Assembly (NCBI GenBank): GCA_001642005.1
Contig: LWCA01000600.1
Span: 1-22,239 of the forward strand
Reading direction: 5' to 3'
Source: Intoshia linei
Taxonomy: Eukaryota; Orthonectida; Rhopaluridae
Length of the DNA: 22,239 bases
The notes beneath the pieces are model-generated. The model saw nothing but the letters and a program-made list of their open reading frames with translations. It was not told the origin of the DNA and ran no database searches. This document shows positions 1 through 10,232 of the stretch, piece by piece. The stretch's first letter is position 1, and every line of letters begins with the position of its first letter. A program made the position numbers and the translations under genes.

Positions 1-190
1 ACATGTTCCATTTTGGGAACATTGACGGGTTAAAGGTTAATATTAATAGTTCATTAAGTGTATCACCTCGCAAAAATAGAGTACTCCATGTCTTTTGACC
101 ATCATTCGTTTCACCCAAATGTAATATTTCATTAAAAATTGTCATTATTATTAATTTTTTGGGGGGTCCATAGGTTTTTTGTAATATCAT
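1..190 (-). CDS. EML gene, second-propeller exon (exon runs off the left edge)
   Basis: The minus strand is open from an AATAAG acceptor (191-192) to the window edge. The reading contains KKLIIMTIFNEILHLGETND and later LLILTFNPSMF. It aligns almost without gaps with the EML second-propeller stretch that runs from the NEQLSVMRYS/FLAVGS blade into the IYLYVVSENGRKY/HLDWSP blade, recalled from vertebrate EML proteins. Shared positions include N, I, DG-Q/R-K and the final F-x-P. Order and strand fit the EML gene upstream. An Sm-like protein was considered because of the LFLRGD string, but the propeller alignment is longer. Splice phase to the previous exon cannot be tested because that exon was not found. 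Confidence 0.55.
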   Translation of the reverse strand, partial: MILQKTYGPPKKLIIMTIFNEILHLGETNDGQKTWSTLFLRGDTLNELLILTFNPSMFPKWNM

Positions 191-3100
191 CTTATTGGTT
201 CACAGCGAAAAAGGATTGAGAATGCCTGATATATACAAATGATCATTTTTTTATAAGTCGCAGACCCATTTAAAAATAATTTTAGAAGCCGCTTAATGTG
301 ATTTACTATAACATAGTAATAGTCAATCACTATATGTATTGGTCATTCTATCGTAGGCAAACTTTTTTTCAGTGCAACTTTGCAGGTAGAACAAATTTCA
401 AATTGTTTTAAGTTGCCGAATATTATACTGTTTGAAAAAATTTGTTTTTACAAATATTACAGAATATTCAGTGAATACTATTTACTCATTTATTAATTCA
501 GTTAGAGGTGATTTTCAGTTGAAACAATTTTAAAAAATAATAAAAACATAAAAAGAAATTTTTAAAAAAAGAAAAACAAATAAAAAGAAAGATAAAAAGT
601 GATACTGTAATAAATAGGGACATAATTACATATACATTATAATAGAATATAATTTTCATCTAATATTAAATATCGATTTGGGAAATATCTTATAATCAGT
701 TTAATTAAAAAAAATGGTTCAATTATTGATTAAATTTTTAAATATATTTTATAAAGTACTACGCAGTCGAATATTTTTTCCAGGGGGATTTCAAAATATA
801 TATTGAGAGGGGTAGACATAATAGATTTTTTAATTTTATTTTTACTTTAATTTATGCTATTTATGACAATTTTTAGGATTGGATAGTTTTTACTTTATTT
901 TTAATATTATACACACATTCTGTCTAATAAATTAAACCAATGGGATAAAAATTGTTTTTAAAATTTTTTACGCAAATGTTAACAAACAAAAAATTAAGAT
1001 GGAATAAAATTCACTTTAGAGTAAAAACTCATGTGATATGACGGTTCCACCTGAAACAAATTTGGGAACCACTCCTTTAAAGGATTGATAATAGTGAATA
1101 GTAAGATTTTTAAGTTAGATTTTCAACGTGAATTTTTGTTTGGTAGAATAAAAATGTGCCCTCGACTAAACTAGGTGCTGTTTGTACATAATACATAACA
1201 GTTAACCTAGTATATTATATACACAGTTGTATTTTCCTTTTTATATAAGTGATATATGTATGTTTTATTATTCGAACATATTTCATTTTTTAAAAAAAAT
1301 GTAATTTGTGGGTTTGACGATGAAGGTGTGAGTTTCTGAGGCTGGAATTTACGACAATATTAATGACTTCAAAACGCGTTCCAGAATCTATGTTTTAAAA
1401 TTTTGGGCTAATTTTATCTTTAAAAAAAAGGCTAAATTGGGTTTTAGACCTTAAAGACTCAAATTCGGAAATTGAAACATAGATATCCATGCCATGCAAA
1501 AAAATTATTAGACATTGGATTTTTATAACTTCTACGACTGTTAATTTTTTAAATATACGCTAACAGACATTCAACTTTATATAAGTAAAGGATTATTTTA
1601 CTTTGATCAATTTAATATTCAGAACTTTCTTTTTTTTTAAATCAATTTTTACAAGCTCTTTTCCGTTGGAACCCAATATAGCTTTATGTTCTTCATCAAT
1701 AGATAAAGCCCAAGCTTCATCACTAGCTGCCTAAATTTTAAAAATATACAATACATCCGCCATTCACAAAATATTTTAATCATTAAATTAATTACTTTTA
1801 ATTATCAAAAATCTTTTAATATTTCGGTAAAGTGTTAGCTGGAAAAAAGAAAATATAAAATCTACTCAAATTCTCAAAATTGAATATCAATTAAATTAAA
1901 TTAATTTTTATAACACCTCAAAATATATTTATAAGGCTAATTAAACCATGTGCTTCTTTTTAATTATATTTTATTCTCAAATTAATAGCTAAGAACTAAA
2001 TAAAAATAAATACATTATTTATTAATACATAATATTTAATAATAATATAGTATATTATACATTACATTGTATTTGTAATGTACATATTGTAACGTTTTAA
2101 CAAACGTATAATAATGTATTATTTATAATATTGAAATACAAGAAAATTGTAATTGTAATAAATCTAATTCAAATAATGAATTATTAACAATAGTAATTTT
2201 AACATGTCTTTATGGTAAAATTACTTAAACCGTAAAATGACGACAATGAATTAATCTACTTTTAGATGAAATGGTACTTTAATGTCAATTAAAAATAATA
2301 AATCTTTACTTTACTAACAATGTGTTGATTTTCTTTTGATTCAAAACAAATTAGAGCATTTATCGTTGTACCAACCAAATAATAATCATCCATCGGTAAA
2401 ATAGTACGAATCGAACCATACGTTTCATTTAACTAATCGTTCGTAAATATTATTAATTTAAATTTTAAATGATAATTAATAAATTGTAATACGTCTCCTA
2501 AATGTTCAAATTGTAAATTGTCGATATCCTGTAATAAAATTTTTGTAACCATCCGCTCCTTACCACCAACGTATGCGCAATCATCCTTCAATGCAATCGA
2601 AAGTAATGGACTGCTACTGACCTGTACGTGGGTTTTTAAGGACAATCCCACTATATAAATATAAACACTAATAACTAGGATAAATGTATACATTTATCAT
2701 TGTTAAGAGTGTGGTGAAAAATTAACAAAGATCCTCTTGAATCAGTACATAACAGGGTTCCATTTTGAGTATATATTAGGGAAGTAAAGCAATCAATTTT
2801 TTCAGAGCCTTTGGTGTAATCAGCCTGAATGATAAAATTATTTAATTGTACAAATATTACCTCAGCCAAAGCTTTATGTTTAACGTAATTGAAATTTTCG
2901 TAACATATATTAATATATTCTAGTTGACGTTTTCCACAAATTGCTACATATGGTCCCATTGGTGAACATGCTATACACATAGGACTTTTACCAGAAGACT
3001 ATTAATAAACATATACATTGAAATAAACGGAAAATTACTTGCATGCTGCAAACTCTTGTAACGTTCGTTTTTATTGTATTGAAAACGTGGTAATATGATT

Positions 3101-5602
3101 TTGAGCTTTTTTCAATGCAGGCTATATGTTGGCCGTTATCCTAACATTTAAAATGATTAATTAATAATAATTACGTCTCAAAATGATTACATGTCTACTA
3201 AAATCAAGAGCTACGATGGGTCCTTTGAAATCATCGCTGTTTATCACAACTAGTGTTTCTAGTTTAATGGAATCCCAAATTCGTATATGTGTCTGAATAT
3301 ATTAAAATATCATAATTTAAATTCATTACTCTATCACATTTGCGTTTTCCGTGACCAGAAACCTGAGCTGTGGCAATCGTTTTCTTATCAGGGTGCACGG
3401 AAATGCTAAATATTTAACTTGTATATAAGTGAATGAACGTCTGCATCTAAAAAAATTGATCCTAGAATTAAAAAACACGAATTTTAGAAAAATTGTTTTT
3501 AAGAATTTTCTAAACTTTAATGGAATCTCTAATTGATTTTTTTATTAAATATAAATGGAAGCAAATTAAGATTTGATATCTAATTCAAGTTTTACTATTA
3601 AACCACATTAATTTTACAAATTTAGACATGTGAGTCACACGTCACACGGTATGACATGTTTATTTTTTGTCAAAATTTAAAATTATGATTTAAAAAAAAA
3701 TATTTATAATACAGTCTAATTCCTATTTAACGGAATGTGAATTTTTCTAAATTACAAAAATTCTGTTAAAGTTTAATTTAAAATGACTAGCATCATAATT
3801 ATACTAAAGCTTTTTCTGTTTAAATTAAAAGCTTTAGATACGTAAAACATTTTATTTTTTTCTTGATTAATGATAATAATAATGGTTGATAAATAATTAT
3901 ATGAAATGAAATGACTTGCAAATATAGGTTAAGGGAATGAAAATCACAATATTTTCATTGTTTTAATGCCCAGTGATTCTCAGTTCAAATAGTGTACAAA
4001 TTATAATTTCAAAATATTTATTTTTATTAAACATGAGTTATATTACATTGATGAAAAAATTAAAGGCTTTTCATCATAGGTTTTAGTAAAATCGTATTTT
4101 TCAAAAAAATATTGGAAAAACAGGATTTTTTTATTGAGGGTTGGTAAAATTTGATTTTTTATTTTGGGTTTTGGATTAAGAAGTTGTTGATCATATCATT
4201 TAATATTATCGGATTTTTTAAAATAATATTGAAAAAAGAGGATATTTCGCTTTAGCGTTGGTAATATTAGAGTTTTATTTTGTAGTTGGAATATTAGGTT
4301 TTTCTCATGAGATTTGGTAAAATTATGTTTTTCAAAAAAATATATGATAAAGGGTATTTTTCCCTTAAGGGTTGGTAAAATTGAATTTTTTATTTTGTGG
4401 TTTGATTAAGATTTTTTCATAAGGTTCAGTAAAATCGGATTTTTCAAAAAAATATCAGTAAAAGTCAATTGTTCGCTGAGGGCTTGAATGGTATTTTTTA
4501 TTGAATTTTCTTAATGGTGAGATACAAGTGGGGTTTTGAAATAATAATGTAGCGGTCATCTAGACCAGTGGTTCTCAAGGGGTCCATGTGGACCCCTTAG
4601 TGGCTTACAAGAGAAATTACACATCTAGGGGTCAAAAATTTTATAAAACAATACAAATATTGATTTATAAGGTAGCGTACGACTAAGATTTTTTTATAAT
4701 AGGGGTCCACGAATAATATAAAATAGCTAAAAGGTCCATATACTGAAAAAAAGTTGATAACCACTGATCTAAACTTTGGGATACTCTACATCTAGAAACT
4801 TTGTAATAAATATTAAAAATTCTCCTATAAAAATAAACAAAAGTTGATCAAAATTTTTCAATAATTTATTTGAATTTCACGGATCCTGGCATATAATTTT
4901 CGACCCCAATTGGGAGCCACTGTTTTAATGTGTAAATTATTTATAAAAAATTCTGTTAACGAGAATGGTTTTCTAAAAAAAATTCTCGTTAACGAGGAAT
5001 TAGCCTGTACCTATATATTAATTTTATTTTTTTATATATAGCTAGAAATTGATAAAAAATGTTACGCGGATATATCATCCGTGTGCTCCACGTAAAATCT
5101 TTGATTGTACAATTTGTGGTCATATATCACTGCTACACCAGCCATATAATATATTACTTCATTAGTAACAAGTTTATGTAAATTAAATCTTCCATTTGTT
5201 TTCCCTTGATATCCATATCTAAAGATCAAGACACAATATACAGTTAAAATACAATATAAAATTTGTTAACAATTTCTTTTCAAGCACAGTCAACCATATT
5301 CAATATAAAGTCAGCTAGTTAAGAACACTTAAGTTCTCTGGCCGAAACATTATCATGATAATAGATTGACTGTATTATAATTTATAAATTACACCCAATC
5401 CATTTTTAATTCACTTTTAGGCATACTGGCCTGTTTATACGCATTTTCATAAGACTCCCCATCTCGCCCACTAGCATATACAGTAACGGGTCTTCCACAA
5501 ATATAAAAACTGAGCCTACCATTTGAACTATCATATTTTGGTGCAGTCCTATATTATTAATAAATTTAGAGCAAAAAATTACTTAAATTACAAATTAGTC
5601 AT
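1..5602 (-). CDS. EML-family microtubule-associated protein (HELP + WD propellers), partial at 3' end
   Basis: EML proteins bind microtubules through a HELP motif and tandem WD beta-propellers (TAPE domain). Exons read on the minus strand: 5592-5602 (tentative start), 5393-5548, 5066-5218, 3330-3405, 3191-3292, 3039-3140, 2861-2998, 2692-2824, 2493-2650, 2310-2432, 1602-1730 and 1-190. All joins keep phase from the first exon to 1602. Family hallmarks seen: CGRPVTVYASG and LKMDWVYGYQGK (HELP), YYMAGVAVIYDH, SVHPDKKTIATAQVSG, HIRIWDSIKLETL, a YVGGKERM blade and ETYGSIRTI. About 425 residues precede the long intron that starts at 1601. One blade of roughly 40-45 residues between 1602 and 190 was not located, and the last blades lie beyond the left edge. 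There is no long N-terminal coiled coil. The protein is quite divergent. Family assignment is firm; the exact EML paralogue is not. Confidence 0.82.
191..799. other. AT-rich EML intron sequence, no gene recognised
   Basis: This lies inside the long EML intron between the exons at 1-190 and 1602-1730. Stops are frequent in all frames and no RNA gene was recognised. The missing EML blade exon could be here, but no convincing F-x-P-x-G-containing exon was found. A poly-G run at 161-166 belongs to the coding exon, not to this intron. Confidence 0.4.
800..1210 (+). mobile_element. Helitron 3'-terminal fragment
   Basis: This is the same repeat, in opposite orientation, as the elements at 10918-12031 and 13601-14899. 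It ends in a hairpin-forming segment (CTAGGTGCTGTTTGTAC ... AACAGTTAACCTAG) whose final CTAG is followed by T, as expected of a Helitron CTRR|T end. The segment GGTTCCACCTGAAACAAATT is shared with the 13601 copy and missing from the 10918 copy. The 5' part is absent or too diverged to see. Confidence 0.6.
1290..1592 (-). mobile_element. Helitron 5'-terminal fragment abutting EML exon
   Basis: Read on the minus strand, it begins TCCTTTACTTATATAAAG directly after an A, matching the A|TC insertion rule and the TC...TTATATAA-type start of the other two Helitrons here. Inside are degenerate copies of the internal unit (A-run, then GGGTTT-type stretch) seen at 11685-11900 and 14583-14800. Its 3' end was not resolved. 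It starts 9 nt past the predicted donor at 1601. Confidence 0.5.
1731..2309 (-). other. 579-bp EML intron, AT-rich, no feature recognised
   Basis: This intron lies between the phase-0 exons at 2310-2432 and 1602-1730. The donor is GTAAAG and the acceptor ATTTAG. No terminal inverted repeats or coding remnants were recognised. It is the only EML intron above 200 bp, among those fully seen, without an identifiable insertion. Confidence 0.5.
4066..4490. repeat. tandem repeat, period roughly 115-120 bp, about four units
   Basis: The units begin near 4070, 4190, 4305 and 4418 with CAT(A)AGGTTTTAGTAAAATC-like text, followed by TTTTTCAAAAAAATAT and then GAGGGTTGGTAAAATTTGA. Units differ by substitutions and small indels. 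The inner motif GGTTGGTAAAA also makes up the arms of the foldback element at 9774-10553. Confidence 0.7.
4566..4766. mobile_element. 201-bp hAT MITE nested in the 3969-4922 element
   Basis: The left end is CAGTGGTTCTCAAGGGGTCC; the right end read in reverse is CAGTGGTTATCAAC. The flanking 8-mers are ATCTAGAC (4558-4565) and ATCTAAAC (4767-4774), seven of eight identical. It is too short to encode a protein. It is the innermost layer of a three-level nest. Confidence 0.8.
4955..4993. repeat. 12-bp perfect inverted repeat near the right end of the pogo-like element
   Basis: GTTAACGAGAAT (4955-4966) is repeated in inverted orientation at 4982-4993 with a 15-nt spacer. The right half is part of the terminal repeat, so this is a subterminal hairpin of the MITE rather than a host signal. 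Confidence 0.7.
5287..5372. mobile_element. possible 86-bp MITE in EML intron 2
   Basis: CAGTCAACC on the left and GATTGACTG on the right form a short imperfect inverted pair. TA follows the right end; CA precedes the left end, where TA would be expected. It lies in the 174-bp intron 5219-5392, longer than most introns here. The repeat is short enough to be chance. Confidence 0.3.
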
Positions 5603-5901
5603 TAAAAGTTTATTAAACAAACTATAATAAAGTGTTTTGTAATTAAGAGATGCTAAATGACAAAAAAATCGATTTTACAGATTCATATGAAATTTGACAT
5701 TGTCCTACTGATTATAATTATTTCAAAGTTGAATTTATAATTTACAATTATATATAAAATTTAGAAATCTTTTGAAAAAATATAACCCTGTTTTAATAAT
5801 AGCTTATATTTAAGGGGTTATTTAATCTTTAAATAATAAAAGAAATTACATTGCTTGAAAAAATGTGAATAGTATTGAGTAAATAAGATGAAAATGTAAA
5901 G
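5603..5901. other. spacer between the kinesin 3' end and the EML 5' end
   Basis: AT-rich sequence with no recognised gene. It should contain the EML promoter and 5' leader. The gap between the kinesin stop and the tentative EML start is about 325 bp, so the two minus-strand genes are close. No TATA-like element can be told from the background composition. Confidence 0.4.
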
Positions 5902-5907
5902 TTTATT
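5902..5907 (-). terminator. AATAAA polyadenylation signal of the kinesin gene
   Basis: AATAAA on the minus strand, about 20 nt beyond the TAA stop at 5928-5930. Position and orientation fit a cleavage and polyadenylation signal. In such AT-rich DNA the hexamer could also occur by chance. Confidence 0.45.
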
Positions 5908-5927
5908 TGAGGAAAATAAATTAAATT

Positions 5928-8900
5928 TTATTTAACGTTTGATGAGTATTTTATACATTTATTAAGAGCTTTGTAAAATGGAGCGGATGGGGTGTGAGCA
6001 TCAAGAATATTGTTTTGTATAAGACGAAACCTTGAACGTTCATCAGATAAAATATTTTGTTTATCTTGAACTTGAGAATTTAAAATTTTATTGGGATAGC
6101 ATTTAGATATGAAGGGACTTATGCGAGAAACGTCTTTATTGGCATCTTTTTTCGGAAGAACCATTAAATAGTCCGTTGATCCGTACCATTTTGTAAACTC
6201 ATTCAACAATCTATTTCGAGTATCAGTTACCATATTACTACAGTATTCTACTTGCTCCTTCAAGGAATTATAAGATTGACGTTTGGAACGATATTCATTT
6301 TGTAATTCTTGTTTCAGTTTAATTTTCCGGTAGTGTTCTTCAGAAACATAATTTCTAGCAGAATCCAAGTTTCTATATGTATAATTATCAATACTAAGAC
6401 ATGTTTCAGGTTCCGTGATAAACGATTCTACTCTTTCCAATGTCTTGTCAATTGCATTAATTTGTTCAGATAGTGCATTTATTTTCAATCCCACTTTTCG
6501 GAGTTGTTGTTTTTTTTCATTGTAAATTTGCTTATTTGATTTTAAAATCTTATACAACTCACTACCTTCCACCGTTATAAATTCATTATACGCTTCTTGA
6601 CGAGTTGGTGCAATTTCATTTTTTTGCAGTTTTAGATGAACATCGTCTACTTTTTTATCGGAATCGTTTTGAAAATCTATTGCCATTTCACTTTTAAATG
6701 AATTTTTATTTGAAGGTTCCTTTAAGGCTGTAATATTTGAATTGTTTTTAGAACTATCACTTTTCAAAACGTCTTTTACATCTTTACCTTCTTTTGATTC
6801 CTTATCTTCGCTTTTATCGGTATTTTCAATTGAAGTTAGAGTCAGTTCAGAATTTTTATTTTCTTCATTGTTCATACGTTTACTGCATTTATTTATTACA
6901 TTTGTACATATATCTTTGAATATACGATACGTTTCTTCCAATTCTAATATACTCGTTATAGGAAATAATTCTGATACATTGTATTTCCCATCAGTGTCCA
7001 ATAAAAACCTTTTTGCCTTATTTCGCATATCAATTTGTCTTTGTTCGCTCAAGAAAGAGTAATTAATTTGTTTTCTATTGAAAAGAATATTGTGCATTGA
7101 GAGTTCTCTTTTCAGCGAATTTAATTCATGATGTAGGATATCAATTTGTTCATTGAGGTTGGATTTAATGCTCTTTACTGGTTTTAGGTTTATCTTTTTT
7201 AATTGTGCCAAAATTCTTAGGGTACAGAGACATTTTGAAACTGAATTGTACTTCCTTTGAGAACTCGAATCATCTATAAATAAAGTGGCTATAAACATGA
7301 TTTGAGAATATTTTGTAACACACGTTGATAAAAAATTGGTCAATTTTGATTGTCTGTAGGGCATATAATAATCGTTTCTGTAAATAGCCAAAAAAATTTG
7401 CTGTAAAAAAGTCAATGTTTGCCTAGCATGTCTGTTTTCTGCGTTTATTTCATAAACATTCAAGTTTGTAGAATCAAAGTGATTTTCCAGTACATCTTGG
7501 CTGCTAGATAGCTCAACAAAGGTCAGAACCGAATCTGTAAAAGTCGCATTAGATTGAATAATATTCATTCTAATTATCCGCATTTGTACTACAACGTGGG
7601 AAATGTTCGTTACGTGATACCGCCTTTGTTTATTGTTGTTTATATTTGGTATGCCACAGCGCCTGCTTCGGTTGTAAGTTTTTCTTTGTTTAGGGAATAA
7701 ATTCATCCAGAAATACAACGCTTCTTCTTCACTTTCCACCTTTTCTTCAATCTTGGAACGGCACACTAATTAATCAAGTTTTAGAAATTTTAAATTTTTA
7801 AAGTTATTCAAATATAAATTATAAATAAAATAAAAGCTATAACCTGAAAAACACATAATAAAGAACAGTATATAAGCTCGAAACTGGTGGCTTAAGTTTT
7901 TTAAATATAAAATATTGGTATAAACCGAAAAATTTTTAATTAATTAGTAATTAATTTTTGTGTATTAGTACTGATCCGTGTTTCCCAAACCCCTTTCAAT
8001 TTTTAATCATTGCGTTAGAACCAATATTATAGTTCGTCCAGTAAATAAATGTACAGTACAAATTTTCACTAAAAATGAATTAATAATTTAATTCACGGTG
8101 GGATGTTTTATTCGATGATTTATATTTTTTAAAGGGTCTAATTTCCCAACAAAAAAAAATCGCCGAATCCCAAGTCCCATCCTCGGTTGATAAACAATGA
8201 TCCACTACAGTTCCGTAGTTTTAAATATCTATATCTATGAATTTAATTCATAGATTTTAAAATTTTAAAATTTTTCAAATCAAATAAAACTGTACAATTG
8301 CACCGCGACAGATATGACTCACAACATTGGATAGGATAGATCAGAGGTGGGAAAGCATTTGCTGTTCGAAGGCCGCACTAATGTCCCCAAAAAATTAATA
8401 AGGCCGAACCTTTCTAAATAAAATTTAATTAAATACAACGGTGACTGGCACCCAAGGGGTAAATAATTTTATTAGACGGTGAATACGAAAATTTTAGATG
8501 ATTAGGAGTAAATAATAAGTTTTTAGCATATTTTATTCAATTTAATAAAATCTTATGAGAAAAAACCAAAATTTTACCAAACTTTTAGATAGTATAAATA
8601 TAAATGTAAATAAAATAATTTTAAATGAAAAACAATTTAAAGTGTTCAGAAGGCCGCACTTTCCCCACCTCTGGGGTAGATGAGTGTATTAAATATATTT
8701 AAAGTCCAAATTACTTTTTGTACTATTTACCAAATCGTATATTTCATTTTGATACAATTCGATTGCTGACATGTAAACTTGCACCGAATAAAATTTTGAT
8801 TCACTTTTAATTTTTTCAAAAATGTCTTTAATAGCTCTGGGTATTATTCCACGATTTTCAAAATTGTCATATTTAGATTTCATGCCATTCATAGTATAAG

Positions 8901-9319
8901 TTTTACCGGAACATTGTTGCCCAAAACAAAATACAGTAGCATTACATCCATTATAAGCGCCGTTGACGTGATTTTTCACTCCAGTATCGTAAAAGTCCTA
9001 TATTATAATTATAATAATTGGTACCAAAGTCTACCTCTTGCGATTCGGTTTCAAAAACATCATCAACATGTATTTCATACTGTTCAATCCGATTGTTCAA
9101 GTGTGCTTTTTTAAAATTTATAGTGTTTGAATCTCCACATTTAGCATACTGTTTAAAATCACACTGACTTTTAATATTCTTAGGCGAACTAATCTGAATG
9201 GTGCAAGTTTTTTTATCTTTATTCAGTAATTGATTATTTAAAAGGTTATTTGGTTTTATTCTTGCAATTATTCGAATTGATTCTTGATAATTTTTATTAG
9301 TCATATTTATCTTTAACAT
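5928..9319 (-). CDS. KIF9: kinesin-9 family protein (KIF9-type) with altered motor switches
   Basis: Kinesin-9 proteins act in cilia and flagella and at microtubules. The exons are 9035-9319, 8715-8997 and 5928-7765, joined in phase by introns of 37 bp and 949 bp, giving about 801 residues (human KIF9 is about 790). The motor begins IRIIARIKP. The P-loop is GQQCSGKT (residues 121-128; usual GQTGSGKT). Switch I, normally NxxSSRSH, reads NNKQRRYH (about 233-240). Switch II, normally DLAGSE, reads ELSSSQ (about 274-279). Helix positions are kept (RQTLTFLQQ, MPYRQSKLTNFL). Loop 8/beta-5 is about 20 residues short. The tail matches KIF9 through ILHHELNSLKRELSMHN, EGSELYKILKSNKQIYNEKK and EYRSKRQSYNSLKEQVEYC. 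The start is the first ATG; a second, at the sixth codon, is possible. The frame is open over 612 codons, so this is not a pseudogene. The motor is probably weak or dead as an ATPase (inference). Confidence 0.85.
7766..8714 (-). other. 949-bp kinesin intron 2
   Basis: The donor GTAATT at 8714 splits a codon after its first base. The acceptor TTAG at 7766-7767 supplies TG, restoring an ATG codon and the frame. Besides the hAT MITE, it holds AT-rich sequence. A further small exon here restoring beta-5 was sought and not found. Confidence 0.55.
8342..8673. mobile_element. 332-bp hAT MITE in kinesin intron 2
   Basis: CAGAGGTGGGAAAGCATTTG at the left is mirrored by CAGAGGTGGGGAAAGTGCGG read inward from the right end. 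The flanking 8-mers are GGATAGAT (8334-8341) and GGGTAGAT (8674-8681), seven of eight identical. GGCCGCAC-type subterminal blocks are present on both sides. It shares its sequence with the 14975-15453 element in reverse orientation. Confidence 0.85.
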
Positions 9320-9773
9320 GAAACAGTTCTAAATTACAACTCAATTTACGAAATATGCAATTCTATTGTTAATTCTACCAGGCTAATATAATTAAAAATT
9401 ATTGATTATTATCTGTACTGTTTTGCGGATTTAACTCAATTAAATCAACGACGAAAACACAATTCAAACTGTTCAAACGCAAACTTAATATAATACATTA
9501 TTTCAATAAATGGTTACAATATAATAATATACCGCTAAATTCGATTTACCTTTAGTTGTATATTTTGTTCATTCAAATTTCACAATGTTAGTTTATGTGA
9601 TTTTATTTACGCAGATTGACAAATTTTATTGAAGAGCAATATAATTCCAGAAATAGGGTCATTCTTTATATTTCTTTAATTTAATAGATACACATTCTCA
9701 ATTTTTATTTCATTAACAATAAACGCATAACCATTAATTATTCATATATTTATAGGTTATTTATGCAATAAAA
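9320..9773. other. upstream region of the kinesin gene, no feature recognised
   Basis: AT-rich spacer between the kinesin start and the foldback element. It presumably contains the kinesin promoter and 5' leader. No terminal repeats, RNA gene or credible reading frame were seen. Confidence 0.4.
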
Positions 9774-9958
9774 TCTAAAATACTAAAATCCAACCATTTT
9801 TACTTAAATCTAACCATTTTTACTAAAAATCCAGATTTACAAACCCCTAAGGTAAAATCTCAATTTTACCAACCCTTATAGGAAAACCCACTTTTACCAA
9901 CCTTTTATGTGAAAAAGAAAATTCAAACAGCGTGATTGAAGAGCTGAATTTTCTGTAA

Positions 9959-10174
9959 CAGACATGCAAAAAGAAAGGTAAACAGTGTATAATTAAAACA
10001 ATTACGACTGACAAAGGCAAGGCATGTCAAAAAACTATGGAAACCCTTGGTAGTTCCACCATATGGGTTAACTGTTTGTTTCATGTGAAAACTTTGATTG
10101 AATCTGATGCTTCCGGGATAACTAGTTTATCATTAATCTTTCTATTTGAGAACTTTATTTTGTTTTGTTTGTGA
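9959..10174 (+). pseudogene. relic of a hAT-type transposase
   Basis: This is a 71-codon open stretch without a start codon in the core of the foldback element. It contains ITTDKGKACQKTMETLG followed by WVNCLFHVKTLIES. The spacing T-D-x-G, LG, C-xx-H, L resembles the hAT RNase-H-like catalytic region, where a first aspartate is followed by an LG and a C-x2-H block. Only this fragment remains, between two stops. The resemblance is by eye to family patterns, so it is tentative. The 8-bp flanks of the surrounding element point the same way. Confidence 0.4.
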
Positions 10175-10232
10175 TATTGAGTTTTTATAAGATACTTCGC
10201 AATTCTGTATTACTGAATTTTTTCCTTAAAGG

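Larger units (their letters stand above)
3969..4922. mobile_element. hAT-type element inserted in the pogo-like MITE
   Basis: It is flanked by an exact 8-bp duplication TTTTAATG (3961-3968 and 4923-4930). The left end is CCCAGTGATTCTCAG; the right end read in reverse is CAGTGGCTCCCAATTGG. Two extra C residues on the left are unexplained. The CAGTG end and the 8-bp target are typical of hAT elements. The interior is a tandem array (4066-4490) plus another hAT MITE; no transposase remnant was seen. Confidence 0.65.
3712..5007. mobile_element. pogo/Tigger-like TIR element (TA target), host of nested insertions
   Basis: The ends are inverted: left CAGTCTAATTCC, and the right end read in reverse CAGGCTAATTCC, both continuing into a TTAACGRGAAT-like stretch. 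Each is flanked by TA (3710-3711 and 5008-5009). CAG ends with TA targets are typical of the Tc1-mariner/pogo group. No transposase is present. Without the 954-bp hAT insertion the element would be about 330 bp, so it is a MITE. It sits in the 1660-bp EML intron (3406-5065). Confidence 0.75.

Noticed and set aside
1-190. An Sm/LSm protein, suggested by LFLRGD
   Set aside because: A longer near-gapless match to the EML second propeller, on the right strand and in the right order, explains the whole stretch better.
2433-2980. Two separate small minus-strand genes
   Set aside because: They are adjacent exons of the EML gene with read-through into short introns. Removing introns 2825-2860 and 2651-2691 restores continuous EML homology.
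6742-7062. Plus-strand frame of 106 codons
   Set aside because: It lies antisense within the kinesin exon 5928-7765. The composition (Ser/Leu/Phe-rich) is a mirror of Lys/Glu/Asn codons on the coding strand.
8914-9114. Plus-strand frame across the kinesin exon 1/exon 2 junction
   Set aside because: Antisense to the conserved P-loop exon, with no recognisable domain.
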